Source of the DNA: an uncultured Acetatifactor sp.
GTDB lineage: Bacteria > Bacillota > Clostridia > Lachnospirales > Lachnospiraceae
DNA: 64,000 nt
Assembly: GCA_910577665.1 (NCBI GenBank)
Contig: CAJTOJ010000006.1
Coordinates: forward strand, 1-64,000
Direction: 5' to 3'
The notes under the pieces were generated by a model that did not search any database, was not told where the DNA came from, and saw nothing but the letters and a program-made list of their open reading frames with translations. Made by a program: the position numbers and the translations under genes. This document shows, in pieces, positions 36,084 to 44,380 of this stretch (the stretch's first letter is position 1; every line of letters begins with the position of its first letter).

Positions 36084-36135
36084 TTCGGGATTATCCTTTA
36101 TATTATACTACTTACCGAATAATCCCGAATTATCC
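36078..36135. repeat. Perfect 17-bp inverted repeat at the recombinase stop
   Basis: ggataattcgggattat (36078-36094) and ataatcccgaattatcc (36119-36135) are exact inverted copies with a 24-nt AT-rich spacer. The left arm includes the TAA stop. No T run follows, so it is not a standard terminator. Each arm is itself partly palindromic. Confidence 0.8.
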
Positions 36136-36501
36136 GGTGTTTATCTGTCTTTTATATTATATCGTTTTTTCCTCTTAATTTCAACAGGTTTTGCCATAAT
36201 TATCCAGCATTTTCAAATCGGACAGCTTCTTTTCAAATGTAATGCCGGAAGAACAAAGGGAATCCCAGGATCAACGGGCTTCGTTTTACAACGCTGCTTT
36301 CCACCCGGATCGTCAATGTTTTCAAGAATAAACAGTAAGCAATCATGTCATCTTTCTGCTCTTTCAGCTTATTAATACACATCTCCCATTTAAGATTGGT
36401 GCTGCTCAGCGCCGTTTGGCAAAACGATTCGTCAGAATGATTAAGACAGGCAGCTACTCCATACAGGCAGCCGCCCAATAAACGCAATGTTATTCTTTGA
36501 T
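36136..36501 (-). pseudogene. Possible out-of-frame 3' continuation of the 36502-37323 gene
   Basis: Downstream of the stop at 36502 a second minus-strand frame continues without a stop for about 90 codons to 36233 (LRLLGGCLYGVAACLNHSDE; LKWEMCINKLKEQKDDMI). It has no ribosome site or ATG of its own. One extra A in the seven-A run at 36512-36518 would join the two frames. The AT-rich stretch 36136-36232 has no other feature. Confidence 0.35.
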
Positions 36502-37323
36502 TTACGATCTCTTTTTTTCGCCTATAATAGAGCGAATTTGTTCTGCTTTAGGAAAAATCAGCCCCCTTGTATCAACTCTGATATCGTCAAGGAGCTGATA
36601 TGGCAATTCTATGACATCGATATGGCACTGGATACCTCGTCGCTGTGCCAGCTTTACCGCCGCCATCCCCCAACTGTCAAAGGTTCTGGGGTTCAACCTT
36701 GCATAGCGGCGCAACATTTTTATTCTTTTTTCAATGTAATTGTTAAACAGCTTTTCATCTCCATGGGCAATGGCCCACATACATTGCGTAATCTCATCTG
36801 TACCAATAGAATCATCTTCCGGACTATCCGGAAGAATTTCACAGGCCAGGGAATAATCCTGCGAAACCAATGCACCCTCAACAGTATCCATTCCTGTCAT
36901 TTTCAGTGCCAATTCGTATTCATTTGCAAGAATCGCCACTTTAGAGAAATTGAAATTATTTTTCTTGAAATCATATAGAGAGCCACTGTCTAAAACATGA
37001 TGTGTAAATCCTTTTTCTATCATTTCATAGCATAATACACCAATCAAAGCCGCAATATAATAGCTTTCCTTCGCCGCTTTTGCATCAACATCCAACTGCA
37101 TACGGATGTCCCCGTCTTGGGCATACTCAAAAAACAGGTCGCAAAGACTGTTGATTACCCAGTCATACGCCTGTTCTGCCATACGCTGGTCTAACCTTTG
37201 ATACAGTATTTCTCTATAATCCATACCAGTGCGGATTTCATGCTTTGCGCTTTCGAGACAAGATTGCCTTCTCTTAATCTCGTCATCAATATACTTTGTG
37301 CTATAGTTCAGCAGCTTTTTCAT
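36502..37323 (-). CDS. Uncharacterised protein, possibly immunity-type
   Basis: A 273-residue soluble, mostly helical protein that I cannot assign. It starts with AAAGGG 7 nt before ATG and begins MKKLLNYSTKYIDDEIKRRQ. Helical pairs (AYDWVINSLCDLFFEYAQDG; YYIAALIGVLCYEMIEKGFT; KLFNNYIEKRIKMLRRYARL) resemble TPR-like solenoids seen in several immunity proteins, for example Imm49-like; that match is weak and unverified. Base composition is more AT-rich than surrounding metabolic genes, consistent with an acquired island. A homopolymer run of seven A just before the stop may mark a frameshift. No toxin gene is adjacent. Confidence 0.6.
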   Translation of the reverse strand: MKKLLNYSTKYIDDEIKRRQSCLESAKHEIRTGMDYREILYQRLDQRMAEQAYDWVINSLCDLFFEYAQDGDIRMQLDVDAKAAKESYYIAALIGVLCYEMIEKGFTHHVLDSGSLYDFKKNNFNFSKVAILANEYELALKMTGMDTVEGALVSQDYSLACEILPDSPEDDSIGTDEITQCMWAIAHGDEKLFNNYIEKRIKMLRRYARLNPRTFDSWGMAAVKLAQRRGIQCHIDVIELPYQLLDDIRVDTRGLIFPKAEQIRSIIGEKKRS

Positions 37324-37335
37324 AAAAGTTCCCTT

Positions 37336-37581
37336 TCAAAATTTGATCGTTCCCAATTTGCTGTACTGATTGCAACACACAATGACTGCCCACCGACCTG
37401 CTTTTGAGGAAACCGCCAGGATATCCTCCAACAATGTTTTCCTTAAAAGGACTATACACATATGCATCAAGCCCGTTTTACCACTTCCCCAGTCACCATA
37501 CACTCCAATACAAGATAGAAGATTCACAAAGCTTGGATCTTGTTGTTTAGCGCACCGTCCAGCCACTACACACCAGCACAA
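37336..37581 (-). pseudogene. Remnant of a KAP-type P-loop NTPase
   Basis: An 81-codon frame contains IGVYGDWGSGKTGLMHM, a near-perfect KAP-family Walker A segment, but the rest of the protein is missing and reading frames shift on both sides. It lies directly upstream of the unknown gene 36502-37323 in the same direction. KAP NTPases are common in antiphage and plasmid loci. The fragment is far too short to be functional (intact members exceed 500 residues). Confidence 0.5.
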
Positions 37582-37711
37582 ACGGCCGTCTCCCTGCTAC
37601 CCTGTCATGTCAGTCAGATGGATGCTGCCCTGGCTGGCGTGGGATGAACTGGCTTGAACCAGATCCGCTTTTGCGTTTTTCAGTGTGCGAGAGGCGCTAT
37701 TTTTTTGCCAT

Positions 37712-37752
37712 AGAAGTTCTTAGATGACGTCTTTGGACATCTAAGAACTTCT
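37712..37752. repeat. Perfect 15-bp-arm hairpin
   Basis: agaagttcttagatg (37712-37726) pairs with catctaagaacttct (37738-37752), loop 11 nt. No T run follows on either strand, so it is not a classical terminator. Confidence 0.75.
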
Positions 37753-37794
37753 TCTCACACTTCCAGACATGCCTCCTACGGCGGCACAAACAAT

Positions 37795-37925
37795 CAGTCA
37801 AAGACCCCGCTGCAAGCAACGGGGCATCAAATTTGTAGCGCTACAGAGCAGCGGGGTATTTGACCCTCGCGGCAGTCGCCAAATGTGCATGCAAGCATGC
37901 CCACTTGGCTCGTTGCTCGCGGGAA
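37795..37925. repeat. Dispersed intergenic repeat, copy 2
   Basis: Contains accccgctgcaagcaacgggg as in copy 1, paired here with cagcggggtatttga to make a long stem, and the 62-bp block 37864-37925 that is identical to 6823-6884. With the hairpins on either side it fills the gap 37582-38029. Confidence 0.85.
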
Positions 37926-37969
37926 TGAACTGATGCAGGCCGGAAGAACGCTGCCCTTGCGTTCTTCCC

Positions 37970-38027
37970 GGAATGACTTAGATTTTCTTGAGCTGTGTAC
38001 TTTACAGCCTTAGAAAATTTTCATTCC
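37970..38027 (-). repeat. Long hairpin after the DUF4038 gene (family C)
   Basis: Arms ggaatgacttagattttct and agaaaattttcattcc enclose gctgtgtactttacagc. The core (cttag..., loop gtgtactttaca) recurs at 49140-49195, again next to the stop of a glycosidase-type gene. It probably acts as a terminator or mRNA 3' stabiliser. Confidence 0.7.
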
Positions 38028-38029
38028 GT

Positions 38030-39505
38030 TCACACTTCTGCCAGCAGTACCAGCACTGCATCCTCCCCGTCTTCCCGCACAGGCGGTGTGCATGTAAACT
38101 CTCCACCCCCGGCCACAGGCCCGGCGTAGGTCCACATTCCCGTAACCGGATCCATCCAGTAGGATGCCAGCTTCTTCCCGGCATAGGCCGCCAGGGACAG
38201 GCCCATGGTCCGGCCGTTCACGGTGTAGGCCAGCAGGAAATCCTCCCCTGCGAATACGCTGATATAGTCATATTTCTCCCCCAGTCCTGCTTTTACGGAT
38301 TCGAAGTCCATGGGTACCGGAGCTGTGTCCTTAAGACCATTCCTGGTACCCGCCCCATTTGTTCCAGGTTCACCGGCCCCGGCCCCCCTATGTCCGGCTG
38401 CATCTTTGTCCTTCCCATCCAGCAGATATTCCCGGGCAGGACGTCCCTTCTCAAATCCTACCCGCTCACACAGGTTCTTCAGATGGATCATCTGGCTGTT
38501 GCCCGGATGGTGGATGGCATCTGTCCACAGATACTTTGCCCCGAAGGCGCCCTCCTTGGACAGATCCCGGTAGAACTGCATGATGGAATTGTGGCCGTAC
38601 ACATGCCCCGCTGCCCCGGCGAATACGCTCCAGTAGGCATATCGCCGCACATCAGCCGCCTTCCAGTAGGGCTGTGTCTTGTCATGGAGTCCCTGAAGGA
38701 TCCACTCGTAGGAGGGTTCCCCGTCCAGGATGGGCTTTACCGGTGTCCTGTTCCGGTCTCTCTCCACATATCTCCAGTTGTCTTCCCCAAACCAGCCCTC
38801 TTTGGCCGTATTGTCATCCCACTCCTGCATGCTGACCTGGTCGTAGCGTCTGTGGCCCGACTGGAACAGGTTGAAGTCCAGCCATTCCTCCTCGTGGAAC
38901 CACAGGGCAGAACTTGTCCTGCCAAAGGGATGGTAGGTCACAAGCCGCTCCGGATTATCCTGCTTCATCAAGGTGCCCATGCGCCGGAATACCGGGGCTG
39001 CCACATCCCCCCGCACATCCCCGCCCACGATCCAGATAATATGGGGATAATCGTGATACCGGTTCAGCACGAACTGCATGTAGGCATCCACATTCCCCAT
39101 ATGCAGGGCACCGCCCTTCACCACACTGCTGCCCCACACCGGGAGCAGTCCCAGGAACAGCCCTAAGTCTTCTGCCATTTTCACCACAGCATCCACATGT
39201 TTCCAGAAGCCGCCCTCCACATCAGGTCTGGCAGGATCCCCCTCTGTCAAAGCACTGTCCCCGGCCAGGTTTTTCTGTTCTGCGGTATGGATGAAATCTG
39301 CCAGGATCACATTGTACCCCAGTTCCTTCCGGTTGCGCAGATAGATGTAGCTTTCCTCCAGGGTAAGCTGGTGGAACAGCAGCCAGGCTGTGTCCCCCAG
39401 CCAGAAAAAGGGCTTTTCCCCGCAGCAAAAATACCTGCCGTTGTCCATGACCTTGAGGGGCCCGTCCTCCCAGGGTGCTTTCTGTTGTAATGTGCTACTT
39501 TTCAT
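38030..39505 (-). CDS. DUF4038 / GH140-like glycosidase
   Basis: A 491-residue cytoplasmic TIM-barrel enzyme with the DUF4038 domain (PF13204; apiosidase-like, GH140) over residues 15-350, and a small beta domain at the end (PF12904 type; ending DAVLVLLAEV). Signature segments are KPFFWLGDTAWLLFHQLTLE, VGGDVRGDV, PVKPILDGEPSYEW and YWSVFAGAAGHVYGH. The acid residues in GGDVRGD and LDGEPSYE are candidate catalytic positions by comparison with the family. A Gly/Ala-rich insert lies at 38318-38410 between the barrel and the C-terminal domain. It is the last gene of the 20-kb cluster. GH140 members remove apiose from rhamnogalacturonan-II side chains, but DUF4038 proteins are diverse, so the substrate is open. 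Confidence 0.86.
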   Translation of the reverse strand: MKSSTLQQKAPWEDGPLKVMDNGRYFCCGEKPFFWLGDTAWLLFHQLTLEESYIYLRNRKELGYNVILADFIHTAEQKNLAGDSALTEGDPARPDVEGGFWKHVDAVVKMAEDLGLFLGLLPVWGSSVVKGGALHMGNVDAYMQFVLNRYHDYPHIIWIVGGDVRGDVAAPVFRRMGTLMKQDNPERLVTYHPFGRTSSALWFHEEEWLDFNLFQSGHRRYDQVSMQEWDDNTAKEGWFGEDNWRYVERDRNRTPVKPILDGEPSYEWILQGLHDKTQPYWKAADVRRYAYWSVFAGAAGHVYGHNSIMQFYRDLSKEGAFGAKYLWTDAIHHPGNSQMIHLKNLCERVGFEKGRPAREYLLDGKDKDAAGHRGAGAGEPGTNGAGTRNGLKDTAPVPMDFESVKAGLGEKYDYISVFAGEDFLLAYTVNGRTMGLSLAAYAGKKLASYWMDPVTGMWTYAGPVAGGGEFTCTPPVREDGEDAVLVLLAEV

Positions 39506-39620
39506 TTCTTCTGTTCTCCTTTTCCTAATGAACGTCTGCTTTCCTATAAAATGAACATCAAAATTCGTTCCATGTGGAAGGAAAGTCTTTATTCATATCG
39601 TACAGCCTTTTCATGGAAGT

Positions 39621-42071
39621 TTAGAACTGCACCGCCATCATTTCCCCATTGTAAGAGGCATGTTTGGTCCTGCTGCCCTCCGGTGTATACAGGGTAATCT
39701 GCCAGTCCTGCGGGTATTCATAGGTGCCTTTCACCACGGAGAATGTCAGTTCCCTGGAAGCTTCCTTCCATTCCAGTGTCATCACCGCGCCTTCTTCCTC
39801 CTGATAACCATACCCGTCACCGCTGTCAAAATAGCAGGTGAAGTTGCCATCTGCGCCGCTGTAGATCTCCACGCCGATTTTCCGGGACTTCTGCACATGG
39901 TAGAGGTCCGTTTCCCCGGACACATCCACAGCCAGGATACTGCCTGCCTTCACATACAGGGGCATGGTATCCAGGGGAGCCGGAGCGCATCGTTTTTCTC
40001 CTCCTGGCAGATAGGTCTTGGTATTGTAGTCATACCAGTCATTCCCGGCCGGCAGGTACACAGGCCTGGTCTGGTCCAGCCCAAGGGGTGTACTCTGGGG
40101 GCCGTACTCCACGGGAGATGTGACAGGGCATACCAGGAAATCCCCAAACAGATACTCGTCTTCCACCTGCAGGGCTTTCTGGTCACCCGGATAGTCGAAG
40201 AGCAGACTGCGCATGGTCATGGTATCATCCTTCCACACCTGGTAGGCCAGGCTGTAGAAATAGGGTACCAGGTGATAGCGGAGACGGATATATTTCACAA
40301 TGGTGTCATAGTACACACTGCCCTCTTCCCCAAACTGCCAGGGTTCCCTGGGTGTATCTGTTCCATGGGAGCGCATGACGGGAAGAAAAGTACCATACTG
40401 GAGCCATCTCACATACAGCTCACAGTATCCTTTGTCCTGCACACCGTCTTCAAAGTCCCCATGCCAGAACCAGGGCTGGGTGCCTTCCTTTGCACCGCTC
40501 CAGCGTTTCCAGGCCTCCAGGTTCCCTGTGAAGAAGGCGCCAATATCCAGGTTCCAGTAAGGCATGCCGCTGGCCGCCATGTTCAGACCTTCCACGATCT
40601 GCCGCCTCAGCACATCCCAGGTGGCAGCAATATCCCCGGACCACAGCACCGCCCCGTATTTCTGGCTGGAGAGATAGCCAGAACGGGTCAGGTTCATGAT
40701 CCGCCTGTCCGGTGCCGCTTTCCGCTGGTTGTCATGGATCCCTTTGGCGTGATAGAGGGCATAGACATTGGCCTTCCTGGCATCCATGTACCGGGTCTGC
40801 TCTCCCTTGGTGATCTGGTATCTCTCCTGGGCAGTTTTTTTCTCCGCACCGCCCCAGTCCGGGGTGAAAGGCTCCGTGGAATCGCACCACCAGGCATCCA
40901 CACCACCGGAGAACAGCTCCCTCTCACATTGTTTCCAGTACAGTTCCCTGGCCTCCTGGTCAAAGGCATCGTAGGTGGACAGGTTAGCATAGAGCTTGCC
41001 TGCCTCCATCATCTCCTGGTTGTCCGCGCCGCCCTTGTTCATATTGGGCCACACGGAAATCATAAGGCCGATGCCCTTCTCATGAAGGGCATCTGTCAGT
41101 CCTTTCATATCAGGGTACCGTTCCTTGTCCAGGTGCTTGTCCCCCCATTTCCCTTCCTCCCAGGAATGCCAGTCCTGGACCAGGCAGGAAACGGGAATAT
41201 CCCTTTTTCCAAATTCCTCCGCTGTGTGAAGGATCTCCGCCTGGGTCTTGTAGCGCTCCTTGGACTGGATATAACCGTAAGCCCATTTGGGCAGCATCGC
41301 TGCCTTGCCGGTGATCCGCCGGATCCCCTTGACCAGATCCTGCATCGTTTCCCCTACAATGACATAATACGCAATCTGCTCCACCATATCAAGAGTAACC
41401 GTGATCTGGTTGTCCTTCTCTTCATATACCATCAGACAGTCCGCATCCAGCAATACCGCATACCCCGCCGTGGACAAAAAGACCGGCATGGGAATCTGCA
41501 TGTTGTTCTGGTAGAGATGCTGGGTGCAGTTCCGATAGTTGGCAATGCCGTCCTCGTGCTGGCCCAGCCCCAGAATCCGCTCCTTCTCCCCGATGGAAAA
41601 TATCAGTTTTCCCTCGTAGGCCTCGCCCACACAGACATCCCTGGCATTTTCCACAATGGTTCGCTCCCCGTCCACAGTCTTCTTCACCGCTACCTGGGCC
41701 TTGCCCTCTATAAAATAGCGCATGACTTTCCTGGGGGTCATGGTACAGGCTTCCTGTACCAGAATGGGATGGCCCCCCTCTTTCAGTCCGGGGATTTCCA
41801 GTCTGCCGCCGATCTTCATGCCGGTGCTCACTCCCTCTGCTTCCATGGCCGCTTTTATGCCTTTGGCCTCTTTTGTACGCTCTGGCGATTCGACACTTCC
41901 CGTCATGCCGTTTCCGGCGGCCTCCGCTTCTGTATCGGTCTGGGTGATGTACACCTCCATGCCACAGGCTTCCTGCATCACATAAGCATCCGGCACAAAG
42001 TCTCTCTCTATGATGTCTCCCGGTTCCCTGTACACTCCGTCCGGCGTCCATACCACTCTCGTAATCTTCAT
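39621..42071 (-). CDS. GH31 family alpha-glycosidase
   Basis: An 816-residue GH31 enzyme. N-terminal beta-sandwich to about residue 260; TIM barrel with nucleophile Asp397 (AWWCDSTEPF) and acid/base Asp480 (AVLWSGDIAATW); C-terminal beta domains (VYLPAGNDWYDYNTKTYLPG; a domain ending TKHASYNGEMMAVQF). The SVWPNMNKGG strand and PYWNLDIGAFF are characteristic of the xylosidase/galactosidase-like branch. The start at 42071 (GGAGG 7 nt upstream) replaces a longer frame. A Glu/Gly-rich insert of about 40 residues (41800-41960) interrupts the first domain. It precedes the DUF4038 gene by 115 nt. Likely an intracellular alpha-xylosidase or alpha-glucosidase. Confidence 0.94.
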   Translation of the reverse strand: MKITRVVWTPDGVYREPGDIIERDFVPDAYVMQEACGMEVYITQTDTEAEAAGNGMTGSVESPERTKEAKGIKAAMEAEGVSTGMKIGGRLEIPGLKEGGHPILVQEACTMTPRKVMRYFIEGKAQVAVKKTVDGERTIVENARDVCVGEAYEGKLIFSIGEKERILGLGQHEDGIANYRNCTQHLYQNNMQIPMPVFLSTAGYAVLLDADCLMVYEEKDNQITVTLDMVEQIAYYVIVGETMQDLVKGIRRITGKAAMLPKWAYGYIQSKERYKTQAEILHTAEEFGKRDIPVSCLVQDWHSWEEGKWGDKHLDKERYPDMKGLTDALHEKGIGLMISVWPNMNKGGADNQEMMEAGKLYANLSTYDAFDQEARELYWKQCERELFSGGVDAWWCDSTEPFTPDWGGAEKKTAQERYQITKGEQTRYMDARKANVYALYHAKGIHDNQRKAAPDRRIMNLTRSGYLSSQKYGAVLWSGDIAATWDVLRRQIVEGLNMAASGMPYWNLDIGAFFTGNLEAWKRWSGAKEGTQPWFWHGDFEDGVQDKGYCELYVRWLQYGTFLPVMRSHGTDTPREPWQFGEEGSVYYDTIVKYIRLRYHLVPYFYSLAYQVWKDDTMTMRSLLFDYPGDQKALQVEDEYLFGDFLVCPVTSPVEYGPQSTPLGLDQTRPVYLPAGNDWYDYNTKTYLPGGEKRCAPAPLDTMPLYVKAGSILAVDVSGETDLYHVQKSRKIGVEIYSGADGNFTCYFDSGDGYGYQEEEGAVMTLEWKEASRELTFSVVKGTYEYPQDWQITLYTPEGSRTKHASYNGEMMAVQF

Positions 42072-42249
42072 ATCCATACCTCCGCGTGCTTCAGCACGCA
42101 TCCATTCCATGTTTGAAAGGAACTTCGTTCCTCCGTTCTGCCGCCTTGCCATGCCATACAGGACAAGCTTCCAGGCCCCACTTCAGACTGCCGGGCAGCG
42201 CTTACCAGTGTCTGGACAGATTTTCACGCTCCAGAGCCAGCCTGCGGTA

Positions 42250-44319
42250 TCATGCCCTGCGCTGTATGGAGGAACAAGCTGCCACCAGCACCCCGTTTCT
42301 GGCAATCCTGCATTTTCGGGGAAGCGCCTGCCCTGTGAGATAGTCCTGACAGTCTTCTGGCAGAGTAACCATCGTCTCCCTGGCTGTGAAGTTAAACAGA
42401 AACAGATAGGTTCTGCCGTCCTTGTACCTGGTGACCAGCTCCACGCCCTCTTCCCGCTCCACAAGGGATCTTGCCACCCCGGCTTCTTTCATGACTCCTT
42501 TTAAGAAAGTCCTATATGCCTCCGGCTCCAGATCCGTCCCCACATAGTAGGCCCGTCCCTTTCCGTAGGTAAAGGCGGAGAGCACTTTGGCTCCTTCCTT
42601 GTAGTCTTCCAGATAGCTGCCCATGGTCTCGGAGACACCTCCCAGCAGTTCACTCCACAGACCATCCACTGTCTCCTGCACATTATCTTCCGTTTCATCC
42701 ATATGACACAGAGCCTCATAGCTCTCCACGTTCATACGCAGGCGGGTGTGATTCTCCGGAAACACTGGCTCCACTTCCTCCACCACACTGCCGAACACTT
42801 CCGTCAGCCCTGCAGGAAGGGAGACGGTATAGCCCACATTGTCCTCATTTTTCACGGAAGTCAAGAAAGTTGCCACCACCGTGCCGCCCTGCTCCACATA
42901 GCCTCTGATCTTCTCCTGTGTGGCCTGGGTCATCACCATGCCCGCCGGGATCACCACCACCCTGTAGGCACTCCAGTCCCCCTTCAAGGCCACCACATCC
43001 GCAGTGACACCGATCTGTTCCAGATAGTTGTACAGCTTCCCACAGTAATCCACATAGTGGAAATAAGGGTCATTCACCGGCTTGATGCGCAAGGCCCAGT
43101 GGGAATCATAGTCAAAACACACCGCCACCTGCCTGGGGAAACCTGCCTGTTCCAGAGACTCCAGCTTCTTCAGAAGGGCCGCCGTCTCCTGCATCTCCCG
43201 GTACCGCCTCCTGGGCACCCCGTCCATGTCCACAATGGCATAATTGAGCTGTTCTGCCCCAAAGGGATAGGTGCGGAACTGGAAATGCAGCATCATCTCC
43301 CCGCCGTGGGCAAAGGATTGTACCACTGCCTGTTTCAAGGCGCCGGGATTGGGCTGTACCCTGCCGTTTCCACCCAGCTTATGTCCTCCTCCGGACATGA
43401 ACTCCAGCACCCAGAAGGGGGCTCCGTTCTTCACGCCTCTGGCAAAAGCATAAGGGAAAGAATCCACCCTGGCATTCCGCAGCCCTGGATAAAAATCAAA
43501 GGCATAGCGATCCAGACTGACAGTACTGTCATAATAGTCAATGCTGTTGGTGGCAAGTCCGGTGGCATTGGTGGTAACAGGCACCTGTAGAAAACGGCGC
43601 AGAGCCTGTACCTGTAGATCCTGGTATTCCTTCTGGCTGTCCGAGCAGAAACGCTCAAAGGCAAGACGCAGGGTAGGATTCTCGTAGTACGCCTGTATCT
43701 GATCCTGAGCCCCCACCTCGATGGTGTTCACCGGCACCGGAATCTCCTCAAAGTCGTCATACTCCTGAGACCAGAAAATGCTGCCACTCCTTTTGTTGAA
43801 TTCCTCTATGGTGCCAAACCGCTTCTGTAGGTATCCACGGAATCTGTCCACACACACGGGACAGCAGCACCGGCCCGTGCCTTCCTGAGCAGGCTCATTG
43901 TCAATCTGTACTCCGGCCACATAAGGATTTCCCGCAAAGGCCCTGGCAAGCTCCTCTGCAATTTTTACAGAGTACTGCCTGTATATCTCGTTGTTGTAGC
44001 AGTAATGCCGCCTGCCCCCGAAAGGACGGCGGATCCGGCGGTTATCCATATACAGGACGTCCGGGTGCTTTTTCACCAGCCAGGCAGGCGGACAAGCCGT
44101 GGGCGTACACAGGATAGTTGCGATCCCTGCCTGCCCCAGTTCCTCCACCACCTTTTCCAGCCAGCCAAACGCATACTGCCCCTCTACAGGCTCCATGCGG
44201 CACCAGGCGAATTCCCCCATCCGCACGGTGTTGATTCCTGATGCCTTCAATAACTCCAGATCATGACGCAGGTCTTCTTCTGTCTTGTGTTCCGGATAGT
44301 ACGATACCCCATATCTCAT
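42250..44319 (-). CDS. GH42 beta-galactosidase
   Basis: A 689-residue GH42 enzyme, near the usual length. Acid/base Glu142 lies in GVQIDNEPAQEG and nucleophile Glu306 in PFWVLEFMSGGGH. A four-Cys zinc site (CCCPVC after RYC-type context) follows the acid/base, as in many GH42 proteins. The start RYGVSYYPEHKTEEDLRHDL is typical. The middle domain (about 400-610) is the trimerisation domain with PAGMVMTQATQEKIRGYVEQ, then a small C-terminal beta domain. No signal peptide. It removes terminal beta-galactose from short oligosaccharides inside the cell. Neighbours are GH29 (62 nt upstream) and GH31 (178 nt downstream). Confidence 0.96.
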   Translation of the reverse strand: MRYGVSYYPEHKTEEDLRHDLELLKASGINTVRMGEFAWCRMEPVEGQYAFGWLEKVVEELGQAGIATILCTPTACPPAWLVKKHPDVLYMDNRRIRRPFGGRRHYCYNNEIYRQYSVKIAEELARAFAGNPYVAGVQIDNEPAQEGTGRCCCPVCVDRFRGYLQKRFGTIEEFNKRSGSIFWSQEYDDFEEIPVPVNTIEVGAQDQIQAYYENPTLRLAFERFCSDSQKEYQDLQVQALRRFLQVPVTTNATGLATNSIDYYDSTVSLDRYAFDFYPGLRNARVDSFPYAFARGVKNGAPFWVLEFMSGGGHKLGGNGRVQPNPGALKQAVVQSFAHGGEMMLHFQFRTYPFGAEQLNYAIVDMDGVPRRRYREMQETAALLKKLESLEQAGFPRQVAVCFDYDSHWALRIKPVNDPYFHYVDYCGKLYNYLEQIGVTADVVALKGDWSAYRVVVIPAGMVMTQATQEKIRGYVEQGGTVVATFLTSVKNEDNVGYTVSLPAGLTEVFGSVVEEVEPVFPENHTRLRMNVESYEALCHMDETEDNVQETVDGLWSELLGGVSETMGSYLEDYKEGAKVLSAFTYGKGRAYYVGTDLEPEAYRTFLKGVMKEAGVARSLVEREEGVELVTRYKDGRTYLFLFNFTARETMVTLPEDCQDYLTGQALPRKCRIARNGVLVAACSSIQRRA

Positions 44320-44380
44320 TCCAGCTCTCCTAACTTTTGTCTACCATTTCCTGGCATCTGGTTCACCACAGTGCAACACA

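Noticed and set aside
36078..36135. The inverted repeat as a terminator of the recombinase gene
   Set aside because: No T run follows on the plus strand and the arms are far apart, so a plain terminator is unlikely.
39660..42116. An 818-codon plus-strand frame
   Set aside because: Antisense of the GH31 gene, whose catalytic motifs are intact on the other strand.
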